Source: Ampullaceana balthica
Taxonomy: Eukaryota > Mollusca > Gastropoda > Lymnaeidae
Length of the DNA: 64,000 nt
Reading direction: 5' to 3'
Assembly (NCBI GenBank): GCA_944989445.1
Contig: CALYLW010000014.1
Location: forward strand, 310,001-374,000
The position numbers and the translations under genes were made by a program. Below are positions 55,061-64,000 of this stretch, in pieces; within the stretch, counting starts at the first letter, position 1; each line of letters opens with the position of its first letter. Under the pieces are notes generated by a model. The model saw only the letters and a list, made by a program, of their open reading frames with translations. It did no database searches and was not told the origin of the DNA.

Positions 55061-55872
55061 ACTACTGATACTGTTATATGTAAAAGTTTTATGAACTCTA
55101 ATGCCTAATGTAGCCAAAGTTCAATCGTACAGTACACTACATTGACTTGATTGACTGACTACAGTGACTAGTTACTTTAATACCAGTCATGACTCAACTT
55201 ACTTAGTCATGTCATGTCTTATACTTATATTAGACTTTACTATTATTAGTATTAAATACTTTTACTACATGTAATGTTATTACTATATAACTTACAGCCA
55301 TTAACAATGAAATTGGTAAATTAATTTATATCATAACTTTAAAAACACAATTTATTAATAATATTTAACAGCGACGTGTTATTTCTGTTCACTTCTAAGT
55401 GCGACAGTATGAAAATGTGGAAAGTGTAAACAAAAAACGAAAACAAAGAGTAGCCTCCCGTGGTTAGACGTGGTCTGGGAGCATTCATTATATTTATCAA
55501 AGTGTGTACTTACACCGCGGCGGTACACCCAGCTAAACCATCGTCTTTGGTCTGCGTATAGCGCCACGGTATACCTAGCTACACCTTTTATTGCTTTTGG
55601 CCTAGGGTACACCGCGGCTAAAAAATGAGCCAATTTACGCTAAAAGTGTGAATACTAAACAGCAGTCCTCAAATAATCAATCTCTGTAATCAAATTTCAT
55701 GTTTACTGAATTTTTAAGGTAGCACTGCCAGAAAACTTGATTGGTGCCCACACGATAATTATAAGTTCTAAAAAATATTATTCATCAGCAGTTCTGATCG
55801 AATGGTAAGGTTATATTTCGTATGTTTTTTAAAACTATAATGAGGTGGCTGGCAAACAGTTTGTGTTTTATA
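55061..55872. other. No gene; contains ACCGCGGYGGTAYAC-type repeats
   Basis: 55505-55625 holds three copies of a palindromic CACCGCGGC(T/G)-type motif around CTAAACCATCGTCTTTGG; an inverted match lies at about 58671-58735. Otherwise AT-rich. Confidence 0.5.
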
Positions 55873-55880
55873 TTCTACTA

Positions 55881-56065
55881 CAGTGCTTCTCAAACTTTTA
55901 AGTATGGCGGACCGGCAGGAATTTTTTCCATTCCACCAAGGACCGGTGCACTATTTTCCCTGCGCTGACAATTTTGTCTGTCCTTTTTTTAGACTTTCTG
56001 CGGACCGGCGGCGGATGGCCCACGGACCGGCACCGGTCCGCGGACCACCACTTTGAGAAGCACTG
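55881..56065. mobile_element. hAT MITE, 185 bp
   Basis: CAGTGCTTCTCAAA at the left and its complement at the right are flanked by an 8-bp duplication TTCTACTA at 55873-55880 and 56066-56073. The interior has GGCGGACCGGCAGGAA and ACGGACCGGCACCGGTCC. It is the same family as 24553-24818. Confidence 0.93.
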
Positions 56066-56374
56066 TTCTACTAGATACGACCGGCGGCTAAAGTTTCCAT
56101 GACCCCCCCCACCCCCCTTTTCCAAAGCCTGTCTTATCTGTTATGTTCCAGTACATATTCTCCTTCTTATTCTATACTGTCTTACACTAATGCATTGTTA
56201 AATGGCTTTATTTTTAATATTACATTTTGATTTAAATTAAAATGTTGATTGTTTGTTGGGTTTCTTAGTTTGTTCAGGGCACCCATTTCATGCCCAAGAT
56301 GGTAGAGCATTGCATTGTAGAATAATAAATTCTGCGTTGAATGAAAATTTTATATTCCCTTTTTAAACGTCCCT

Positions 56375-57810
56375 GGGGGACGCGGTGGTCGAGTGGCAGC
56401 GCACTGGACTGTCGTACCGATGGTCACGGATTCGAATCCGTGTGAAGGCAAGGGCTTGTTCCCGGGGCCTAGGGCGTCCCTGAGTCACCCCGCTCCGAAT
56501 GGGTACCTAACACTACATGTAGATAGGCGGCTGGGTAATGCGCGGAACCAAGGAGGTTTGATAAACTGGAGGTGGCGTCTGCTATCAGATGGTCGCTAGC
56601 GGGTGAAGCCAGTGGGCGGAGAGTGGGGGAGCCTATCGCCATATTGTTGGACTCAAAACATTCCAGCAGCTTTCATTACCATACCAGTTTTCTCATTCTG
56701 GTAACGACTCCAATGAGCTTCGTATTTTGTCATCTCGTTTTTTCTATAGTGTGCTAAGAAAAAAGTTCATTTCTGGTGGTCTAGATATTCTATTAAGGTC
56801 AATTACAAAGAGCTTAATGTATGTAAGGTTATTTATTAGGTCAGCTGCTCGAGGGCTACAGAGCCTGGTCTTATATTAATAATACGCTAACTATATCGAA
56901 ATGAAGTTCTACTGCTATACATAATTATAAAGAACGTACAAACAGGTTAACACATTTATTAACATTACAGGGGTCAGCGGAGGGCTTTCTTAGTGTATCA
57001 TTTATATTGTGGCTTTGGGTGGGCTCGATCCCACGACCCTCAACTTTGTGAGGCGAGCGCACTACTGGCTTCGCTATCCAGCCGCTTTATCTTATGTAGT
57101 TAAGTAATATCTATACTTTTAACTTTTGAACTAAATATTTTCTTCGCGTATTGAAATTGTTTTACTATATTTTGCATGGATTTGAACGATTTCATGATCA
57201 ACGCTTATTAATTTGTTTATTTTGTTCTATATTAATAATTTAATGTATTACTTAATTTGTAACTTAACTTATTTTATAGTATAATTATAATATTCACAAT
57301 AGACAGTTTTAAAATTATAAGAATAAATAAGATATAAATATAACACGTGAGACAAGCAACATTTTTATTTTTAAGTTCGCAAATCAACTCACAACTGCAA
57401 CTACCCATTTAAAGTTCAATGGAAAAAACAAACAAAGAATATAAAATTATTAAAATGAAATAACTTATATCATATATTTAAAATGTTTAAATCTAAATAC
57501 TGAAAAAAGAAGTTGAAAATGAAAGCCAACACTGAGCCTGTCCCAGTTACCATGGCTCCCGTTCAAAATATTATAATAATATAACATACACACTACACAG
57601 CTTCCAATGTTTTGAGTCGCTCAAGATGGCTGCTGCGGGTGGGGGTCTGGCTTCAGCCTAGTGACGTCACGCCGCCTCCAGTTAATCAAACCTCCTTGCG
57701 CGGAACCCACAAAGCCGTGGCCCGTGAAAGCTGCATCACTTGCCAACAGATCATCTGTCATGGTCTGTGGACGCAACTATCTTCTGCATAGAAGGAGCGT
57801 CTGTATAAAT
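56375..57810 (+). mobile_element. tRNA-derived SINE, interrupted by 56549-57698
   Basis: The head GGGGACGCGGTGGTCGAGTG with A box TGGTCGAGTGG and B box GATTCGAATCC is the best preserved of the three copies; it resembles a Ser/Leu-type tRNA. The first part runs to 56548; the rest (CCACAAAGCCGTGGCC, ACTTGCCAACAG, TGGTCTGTGGACG) resumes at 57707 and ends near 57810. Confidence 0.82.
56549..57698. mobile_element. hAT-like MITE, 1150 bp, inside a SINE
   Basis: CGCGGAAC lies at 56541-56548 and 57699-57706. The ends CAAGGAGGTTTGATAAACTG and, in complement, CAAGGAGGTTTGATTAACTG form about 30-bp inverted repeats continuing GAGG(T/C)GGCGT. A tRNA-like head on the minus strand (about 57095-57000: GGCTGGATAGCGAAGCC, GTGGGATCGAGCCCAC) suggests that a further SINE lies inside. 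Confidence 0.88.
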
Positions 57811-57945
57811 AAGATAAGATAAACAAATTAAATAGTTTTTAAATCTGAGTATTGGCAAGCAATTCCAGAGTGGTGGCAGAGCTGAAAGCACTAGCATCCG
57901 AACACTTAGACTTAAACCTGTTTATCCACTGAGACATCCTCCTAC

Positions 57946-58310
57946 TCCTATATAATAAAAGGCAATTTTCTGTCCGTTCTGTCCGGTCCTCGATAGCGAT
58001 TGGTCCGTCAAACACATGTGACTCCTACAGCCAATCATATTGAACACGTTTACGCGGACGTTCAAAAATAGTTATTTTTGGTGCAGTATTTTTTCCAAGA
58101 CTTTATTTGGAGTTATGCGCGTTGGGATTTATAGTCAAAAGCTCTGTTTTTACGAGTTATTTATTTTTAACTATAATGAATAGTATTTTTGACGTGATGC
58201 ACATGTATGCCGGTCGAGACGGCTGTTGGGGGGGGGAGGGGGTTACAACAACATGCCACCGAACGGTGGCGGAACGTCTTGGGCGGACTTGGTTGCTCGT
58301 AAGATAATAA
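57946..58310 (+). mobile_element. Helitron-like short element (right end uncertain)
   Basis: TCCTATATAATAAAAGGCAA at 57946 resembles the start of the Helitron at 21779. The perfect hairpin GCCACCGAACGGTGGC at 58255-58270 would suit a Helitron 3' end, but I cannot find a clear CTRR terminus after it. Confidence 0.4.
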
Positions 58311-58476
58311 TATATATAAAATATTGCCTATATCGTGTATATAATGTACATGTTTAAATCTATATGTTAGGATGCCTTAAAAATCAACACACAAGAGCTT
58401 TAATTCGTACTTAGGTAAACGCAGCGAATAGTAATTAATGTTTTTTCCCCCGTCAAAGCCAATGGTTCGTCTACGT

Positions 58477-58655
58477 CAGTGTTTCTCAAAAAGTGGGGCG
58501 CGAGGCTCCATAAAGGGGGGCTCGTTTGACCGTTATGCAGAGGTGTACTTATAACAATTTTATAGACAAATGATACTATTTAAAGTCGCGGCGCGCGAAA
58601 TTTTTTCTTTCTTCCTAAGGGGGGGGGCATGACAGTCTAATTGAGAAACACAGGG
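58477..58655. mobile_element. hAT-like MITE (no clear target duplication)
   Basis: CAGTGTTTCTCAA at the left and TTGAGAAACACAGGG at the right are inverted repeats around G/C-rich text (GTGGGGCGCGAGGCTCC). Flanks do not show a convincing 8-bp repeat. Confidence 0.5.
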
Positions 58656-59016
58656 CTAAATAATATACCGCGGTGGTATACGCAGGCCAAAGACAATGGT
58701 TTAGTTAGGTACACCGCCGTGGTATACGTAGTGCCGGTTTAGTTGCATGTCTAATTATATCAGTATACAGCGTATAAGTAAAAAAAATAAAGTTTGAAAA
58801 TTAACTGATTTATGAAATAGAAAGTTTTTAAAATTAATAATAGTGTGTAATGACTATGACTTGATAATGTTAAATGAACAAATTTTCTAATACTAATAGC
58901 AATGTCTTAAACAAATCAATTTAAAAAAATATCCTTAAAAAAAAGGAAGTAGGCCGTGAGCCCGTGACGGAAACTACACTGGCTACACACCCGACAGTTT
59001 ACTGCTGTATAGTTAC

Positions 59017-59019
59017 CAT
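59017..59019 (-). other. DPM3: Candidate start codon and first exon of DPM3
   Basis: On the minus strand ATG at 59019-59017 is followed at once by GTAACT, a usable donor, and would join in phase 0 to the exon at 52513 to give M-VPKLFQW. It is one of a few ATG-GTA sites in this interval (another is at about 57559-57561), chosen because it faces the transporter exon at 59070 in a shared promoter. This is inference. Confidence 0.35.
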
Positions 59020-59069
59020 TGAGGATGTGGCCGAATTCACAATCACATAGCAAACGTGTAGGCTTCAAA

Positions 59070-59125
59070 ATGGAGTCGTTGTTATCCAAATATATTAAAA
59101 TTGCAACTGTGGTTGCAGCCTATTG
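59070..59125 (+). CDS. First exon of a probable GDP-fucose transporter (SLC35C1-like), partial
   Basis: ATG at 59070-59072 opens MESLLSKYIKIATVVAAYW, with the last codon split by a strong donor (GTAAGT from 59126). In SLC35C1 the first membrane helix follows a short tail and reads ...QIALVV.LYW just before VTSIS; length, phase and pattern fit. The protein would import GDP-fucose into the Golgi. No later exon is recognisable up to 64000, so the rest is in the sequence to the right. Confidence 0.55.
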
Positions 59126-59460
59126 GTAAGTAACATGTAAGCAATGTGCTTTTACTTAACATAGAGTCATAGAATGGTTCAAAAAATTTACCACTATTTC
59201 ATTTTTAATTTATAAATAGAAAATAGGCCTAAAATGCGTTTGATTTACATAGTGTACATAGACGTAATCAATGATAATAATAATAATCAAATCATCAATG
59301 ATACTACTACTATTATTGCAATATTACTACATTCTTGACTATAATCTTCTCTCTATTCACGACACTTCTCTAGTATCTAGTCTACTACTCAGACTAAGTG
59401 ACTAAGACTAAGTGCTCACAGAATTCAAATTAATTTAATAAAAGTACTCAAACTGAAGTT
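59126..59460. other. Start of the transporter intron, nothing recognised
   Basis: AT-rich with short ATAATA and TACTACT runs. Confidence 0.4.
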
Positions 59461-59715
59461 TATAATAAAGGATGTTGCTAGCGTTACGACATGTCGTAAC
59501 GCTATCCAGGAAACTAGTGCTACAACATGTCGTAGCAGCAGACGATTCGGCGGGATGTTGCTAGCGTTACGACATGAACTGTCGTAGCAGCAGACGATTC
59601 GGCGGGATGTTTCTAGTATTACGACATGTCGTAGCGCTAGCCAGGAAACTGCTGCTACGACATGTCGTAGCTGCAGACGATTCGACGGGATGTTGCTAGC
59701 GTTACGCCGTGTTTT
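59460..59715. repeat. Palindrome-rich repeat, cluster 1
   Basis: The 14-bp palindrome TACGACATGTCGTA and variants recur, joined by GCAGACGATTCGGCGGGATG and TGCTAGCG / CGCTAGCCAGGAAAC. Three unit-like copies are present here. Clusters 2 and 3 are at 62520 and 63230. Confidence 0.8.
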
Positions 59716-59804
59716 TGTTTTTTTAATTATAGAAAAAATTAAATCAACAAAAAACTCGCCGGGAGCGAGATTAGAACCCAAATATCGTTTTAACAATCAA
59801 AGTT

Positions 59805-60300
59805 GTTGTTCGTCCGTCGTAGTCGACGATGACCACTCTCATCATATTTGTATTTGACCTGTGCTAGGCCGCCACGTGTGTCCTCTGGTGGCTTATTAAC
59901 CCTATTCAAGCACGCAATTTGCGATGGCATGTTGGAGAAGAGATGGATGGGAACCCTTCAGGATGGTGTTTAATACGGTCCTTCCTGGCTTGACGTTTTG
60001 TCTCTGCAGCCTGTTGTCTATTACCCTCACAGACAATTGCGCCATTCCGTATCATATAGCGCCAGTGGGCTCGGTTACTGGCTGCTGCTTCCCAGGAGTC
60101 ATGTCTAATGTCAAAGGCCTTTAGAGCAGTTTTAAGTGCATCCTTGTATCACTTACGTGGACCACTGCATGCTCTATAGTCTATGCCCTGCAGTAAACTG
60201 ACCATAGACGAGCCTCTAGCGAGGCGATGGTCGGGCATGCGCACTACATGGCCCACCCAGCGTAGTTGGCTCTGCATGAGGCTAGTGTGGATGCTGGATA
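59805..60300 (-). mobile_element. 3' fragment of a zinc-finger LINE
   Basis: On the minus strand broken frames read SLMQSQLRWVGHVVRMPDHR near 60285-60220, LKTALKAFDIRHDSWE near 60140-60090, HWRYMIRNGA and KRQARKDRI near 59990, then the finger remnant and the tail CGTCGACTACGACGGACGAA at 59830-59810. It is the same LINE group as 3174-4264. Confidence 0.82.
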
Positions 60301-60535
60301 AATAGACTTATTAATAATATATAGCCTATAGTTACTACAGTATATGCTGAGTATAGGCTATACTATACATGAACATCATTATTCATTGTCATTATCAAAA
60401 TAATTTCCCAGAAGAATGGGGGCATTTAAAGTTGAACCATTACTAATACTAATAGTTTTAATAATACATTGTTTTTACCTCTTTGTGTTAACCTTTTGAG
60501 TTAGAGAAATATATTCCATTACTGAAAAAACTGGT

Positions 60536-61644
60536 AGGGGCCATCCATATATTACGTACGCAAGGAGGGGGAGGTCTTCAATTAACGGCATTTTGCGTAT
60601 GGATTGAAGTTTTCTCTTACTCTTTCGCCGTTATACCCGTTATAAACACACAACGGGACGGCGATTTCACTGTTTGTATTGTTCTTTTTATCAGTTTTGT
60701 TATGTAATGTTCAAGACAATAAAATTTGAATGCTCTATTGTATTTCTTCAATAATTTCAACATGAAAAACACGATATTACAAAAAACTATAAAAGGTCCG
60801 TCCATGAATGACGTCACGCGATTTTGGCCGATGTATACCCTCCTCGTCGCACTTCGTTACAAAAACTTAGACCACCCGTCTCCACAATTACGTCTCAAAG
60901 GAGCCATCCATAAATGACACCACGCACCTAGGGGGGAGGGGGGTCTACATATTTGTGACGATGTGTGACGTAGGGGAGGGGGATGTAACTTCACACCAAA
61001 ACACGCAATTTTGCATAAAAGTTCCACTTAAATATTTAATTTGTCACATGGCGTTTTACATGACTTCACGCGTGTTACGATATTAGAATGCAGGCCTACA
61101 CTAAATAAATACTTAAATGGCAAAAAAGTGATTTTAAACATGCTCTTTTTCAAATAGAAAATACAGCTTTTATGGGGGGGGGGCGCGCAAAGCTTTTTGA
61201 CGTCATATTGGATGGGGTGGTCTAAGTTTTAGTGACGACGCGTGACGATGGGGGAGGGGGAGTGAAAAATCTGCCAAAATCGCGTGACGTCATTAATGGA
61301 CAGTCCCCCCCCCCTGAAAAAAAATCCGCATTTTCAAATATTTTAGATCGCATTTTGATGTGCGTCACATTTCTTAAACACCCCCTCCCCTCGTCACAAA
61401 TGTGCGACCCCCTCCCCCACCCCTTGTTAGGCGTGTGACGTCATTTATGGGCGGCTTCAAAGAGTAAAACCAATATCTTCTGACTCCGGCTTAATTTTTT
61501 TTTCAAAATGTGGGGTGGGGGGTGAGCGAATTTGTACATACGCATGGGGGGGGGGAATCCCAAAAATGTACGAGATGCAATGGGGGGGGAGGTGGTACAA
61601 AAATACGAATATTGTGCGTACGTAATATAATATGGATGGCCCCT
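60536..61644. mobile_element. Overlapping MITEs of the CCATCCATAAATGACGTCA type
   Basis: The outer inverted ends are AGGGGCCATCCATATATTAC (60536) and its complement ending GGATGGCCCCT (61644). Inside are left-type ends at about 60795 (GGTCCGTCCATGAATGACG) and 60898 (GGAGCCATCCATAAATGAC) and right-type ends at about 61275-61302 and 61430-61460. G-runs adjoin all ends. No coding frame. Confidence 0.7.
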
Positions 61645-62086
61645 TAGTTGTAAAACTCACGCATCGCCTCGTCCGTTGGTGATGCCGATCAACTTGCGAA
61701 TCAAAAAAAATATTTTTTTTAAAATTCACTATACATTATCTAGATCTATGTCTTCGAGTATGTGTGTGAGTTATAAATATTACCTCATTTTTATATATTT
61801 ACTTTTGTTTAAATTGAGAATATTTAGATAACCCTTAACTATCCTCAAATTTTGAAATACACTATAGCATTTATTATAACCTTCACTTTAGTCATTGGAC
61901 CTTAGCTGTTGAACATTTCACTGATCACTGAGGAAATTTCCGATAGGCCACGTTTTGGAAATACCCGCACTTATGTGTCTCTGATTGAAGTAATACCTCA
62001 GTGTACTTTCCTATTGTTCAAACCCGTCCCATAAATAAATCGTATTTAAATGTATAATTTTGAATTAAAATAAAGTATTTATAAAA

Positions 62087-62139
<53 letters not shown>

Positions 62140-62519
62140 TATATAATTGGACTGTGATAAGCTCTTAAATTTAAAAAAAAATCCCACAAAAATACACAAA
62201 CAAAGGTTAAGTTAGTCATATACACACACAATGGGGTTATTTCCATCACACACCATTTTTCTTTCTTGTATTATTTGGTTTTAAAATATACTCCTGCGTA
62301 ATAGTAATTTTCATCGTAGAATTCTTTTAAAATACTTGATGAAATAAATACAGAATACACTTAAATTGATTTTTTTTTAGGATGTTGCTATCCAGGAAAC
62401 TGATGCCAATCAACTTGCGAATCAAAAAAAAATTTTTTTTTAATTTAAAAATAACAATTGTTAGTATTAGCATAATTAAAATACAGCTTTAGTCGTAACT
62501 GTAAGCACATACCATAGCC
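61645..62519. other. No gene; (TA)n at about 62088-62134
   Basis: AT-rich. A short text at 62375-62430 (GGATGTTGCTATCCAGGAAAC, GATGCCAATCAACTTGCGAA) is shared with 61675-61700 and with the palindrome repeat, suggesting a broken copy of that repeat. Confidence 0.4.
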
Positions 62520-62645
62520 ATAATTTTACGACTGCCGTAGCAGCAGACGATTCGGCGGGATGTTGCTAGCGTTACGACATGTCGTAACACTAGCCAGGAA
62601 ACGTTTGCTTGGCTAGTGTTACGACTAGCACTTGCTACGACTAGC
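62520..62645. repeat. Palindrome-rich repeat, cluster 2
   Basis: GCAGACGATTCGGCGGGATG, GCTAGCGTTACGACATGTCG and TAACACTAGCCAGGAAAC are present, followed by a partly inverted stretch GGCTAGTGTTACGACTAGC. Confidence 0.75.
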
Positions 62646-63229
62646 CTTAGTAATAGTACTAACTAGTTATTAGCAGTAGCAGTAAACACTTCGGAAAAAC
62701 TAAGTCGCTGTAATATTTTAACAAACTCTTCATAATATTTTAATTTTATACGCATAAAATATAACATATATTATATATAATTAATAATAATATAAATATC
62801 GTATTATTATAATACGATATTAATAGATCTGGCAGCTGGGCTTATTTATGTTTTATATTTATATGTGTATTAATTCTAAAATCTAAATTTATTTAAATAG
62901 ATTTAATCAACGTATCCGTTTTCAGAATAAGAAGAACAAAAATTACAAAATTACACGACGGGAGCGGGAAAAGAACCCTGGCTTTGCTTTTATTATCAAA
63001 GATCGTCCACCACTCACACTTCTTCTAGCGGAGCTCATGTCTATGATTTGTTTCTAAAAATTATATCTGTTTGTCATTAAATGGACACCAATCAAGTTTT
63101 TTTTTAACCTTTAAAATTCATTATCCGGCTTACCTAGTAATCATGAAATTTTATTATGATAACTATTTTGTATTTTTAAAGTATTTAGTATTAGTATTAG
63201 CATAATTAAAGTACAGCATATTTTTTACG

Positions 63230-63345
63230 ACTAGTCGTAGCAGCAGACAACTCGACGGGATGTTGCTTGTGTTACGACATGTCGTAGCACTAGCAACAGC
63301 CCGTCGAGTTGTCTGCCGTTACTTTGTCGTAGCAGCAGACACTTC
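63230..63345. repeat. Palindrome-rich repeat, cluster 3
   Basis: GCAGCAGACAACTCGACGGG and TTACGACATGTCGTAGCAC are followed by the inverse CCCGTCGAGTTGTCTGC, so this cluster is itself a hairpin of about 85 nt. Confidence 0.75.
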
Positions 63346-63377
63346 GTATAATAAATTATACTATTACTATACTGGTA

Positions 63378-63632
63378 AAAGCAAAGAGAACGGTGCGCTC
63401 GATAAATGGTATTTTTCGCTGCTATATTTGTTTTTTTCTATTTTAATTTAAAAAATAGACAACTAAACCTAACCCATACCCTAAAACTACAATCTTAATT
63501 ACGTTTATGGATAAAAATAATTGGACTTATTCCCTTTTTAAGTGTAAAAGTAAAAGTACAACAATTCCTTCCCGGAAGTACGCGCTCTGCCATAACAATG
63601 TAAATAGTTGAGCGCACCGTTCTCTTTGCTTT
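63378..63632. mobile_element. Short MITE, 255 bp, with perfect 23-bp inverted ends
   Basis: AAAGCAAAGAGAACGGTGCG plus CTC at 63378-63400 is the exact complement of 63610-63632. The interior is AT-rich with CCTAACCCATACCCTAAAAC. Target duplication cannot be defined. Confidence 0.75.
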
Positions 63633-63902
63633 AGCCTACTATACTATACTGACTATACACTATAATAGTATACATTGTCACAGTCGCTGTACTGTGTCTG
63701 TGATCATTCTCCATGGTCCATAGGCCATAGGCATAGGCTAGGCTCATTGATTGTACATTGTAATAATTTATAATTAGTTATTATTATTATTATTAAATTA
63801 ATACTACTATGCCTTATTCTTTAATTTAACTTAAAAGTTGCTATATAATATATAATAATATATATTATATATTGATATTATAAAATTAAGTTTAAGGCTT
63901 AA

Positions 63903-63985
63903 GGTAAGCGTTATTCGCAGGGTTTTGGCAGTGCGAATAATGGTTTTGACCGTGAGAATGATGCCAAACGATATCTAAATTCTTA
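63903..63985 (+). mobile_element. End fragment of the 33938-35092 MITE family
   Basis: AAGGTAAGCGTTATTCGCAG ... TTTTGGCAGTGCGAATAATG ... ATGCCAAACGATATCTAAA closely matches 33936-34078. The element may continue to the right or be a solo end. Confidence 0.7.
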
Positions 63986-64000
63986 TTAGTACTAACACTA

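Noticed and set aside
56375..56450. tRNA gene (Ser/Leu-like A and B boxes)
   Set aside because: The acceptor and anticodon stems do not close and the sequence runs directly into a SINE body shared with two other loci.
57000..57095. Minus-strand tRNA gene
   Set aside because: A and B box-like motifs are present, but it lies within a MITE and does not fold fully; a SINE head is more likely.
57555..57565. Alternative DPM3 first exon (ATG-GTAACTGGG, minus strand)
   Set aside because: Splice pattern is possible, but the site lies inside a MITE that interrupts a SINE, a poor place for a conserved start.

Overview
This window is AT-rich animal nuclear DNA. Split genes with GT-AG introns, an in-frame UGA selenocysteine codon with a SECIS element, tRNA-derived SINEs, several LINE groups, Helitron/hAT/pogo-like DNA elements and a metavirid LTR retrotransposon all point to an invertebrate. 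The repeat mixture would fit a lophotrochozoan such as a heterobranch gastropod, but that is inference with low confidence; no species can be named from sequence alone.

Five conserved host genes were reassembled exon by exon. (1) Selenoprotein K, + strand: its last four exons (10751-12859), a UGA codon at 12848-12850 and a type II SECIS at 13153-13224. (2) PDCL/PhLP1, - strand: a complete 300-residue, seven-coding-exon gene, 29681 down to 16675. (3) PPIL1, + strand: a complete 175-residue, four-exon gene, 33304-46717, whose 12-kb first intron holds a full-length LTR retrotransposon. (4) DPM3, - strand: four exons, 52513 down to 49791, with a candidate ATG exon at 59017-59019. (5) The first exon of a probable SLC35C1-like GDP-fucose transporter, + strand, 59070-59125. 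PDCL and PPIL1 are head to head, SELENOK and PDCL tail to tail, PPIL1 and DPM3 tail to tail, and DPM3 and the transporter possibly head to head.

Most of the rest is mobile DNA. From 1 to 5095 lies a decayed copy of a multi-exon, multi-copy uncharacterised animal gene family, split by a LINE insertion with a 12-bp target duplication. From 5.9 to 9.8 kb are nested pogo/mariner-type elements. From 17.3 to 19.8 kb one LINE has landed, in twin-primed (5'-inverted) form, in the FADD motif of an older LINE. From 21.8 to 26.8 kb, in PDCL intron 5, are a Helitron with ten tandem repeats of about 165 bp, a hAT element that carries a smaller hAT MITE, and a KRBA2-like integrase relic with palindromic ends. 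From 33.8 to 43.2 kb, in PPIL1 intron 1, a pogo-like MITE has been hit by a 9-bp-TSD MITE and by a 7.4-kb LTR element. From 43.8 to 64 kb are more hAT copies, CR1-like and zinc-finger LINEs, SINEs, foldback MITEs and an unclassified palindrome-rich repeat.

The most notable item is the LTR retrotransposon at 35441-42867. Its integrase, chromodomain-less GPF module and RT are of Ty3/Gypsy type, but its pol order is PR-IN-RT-RH, the Ty1/Copia-like order known from the Gmr1 group. Its two 550-bp LTRs look identical, it has a 5-bp target duplication, and gag and pol are separated by a one-base frame change and an in-frame TGA-CTA, a context known to favour stop-codon readthrough.
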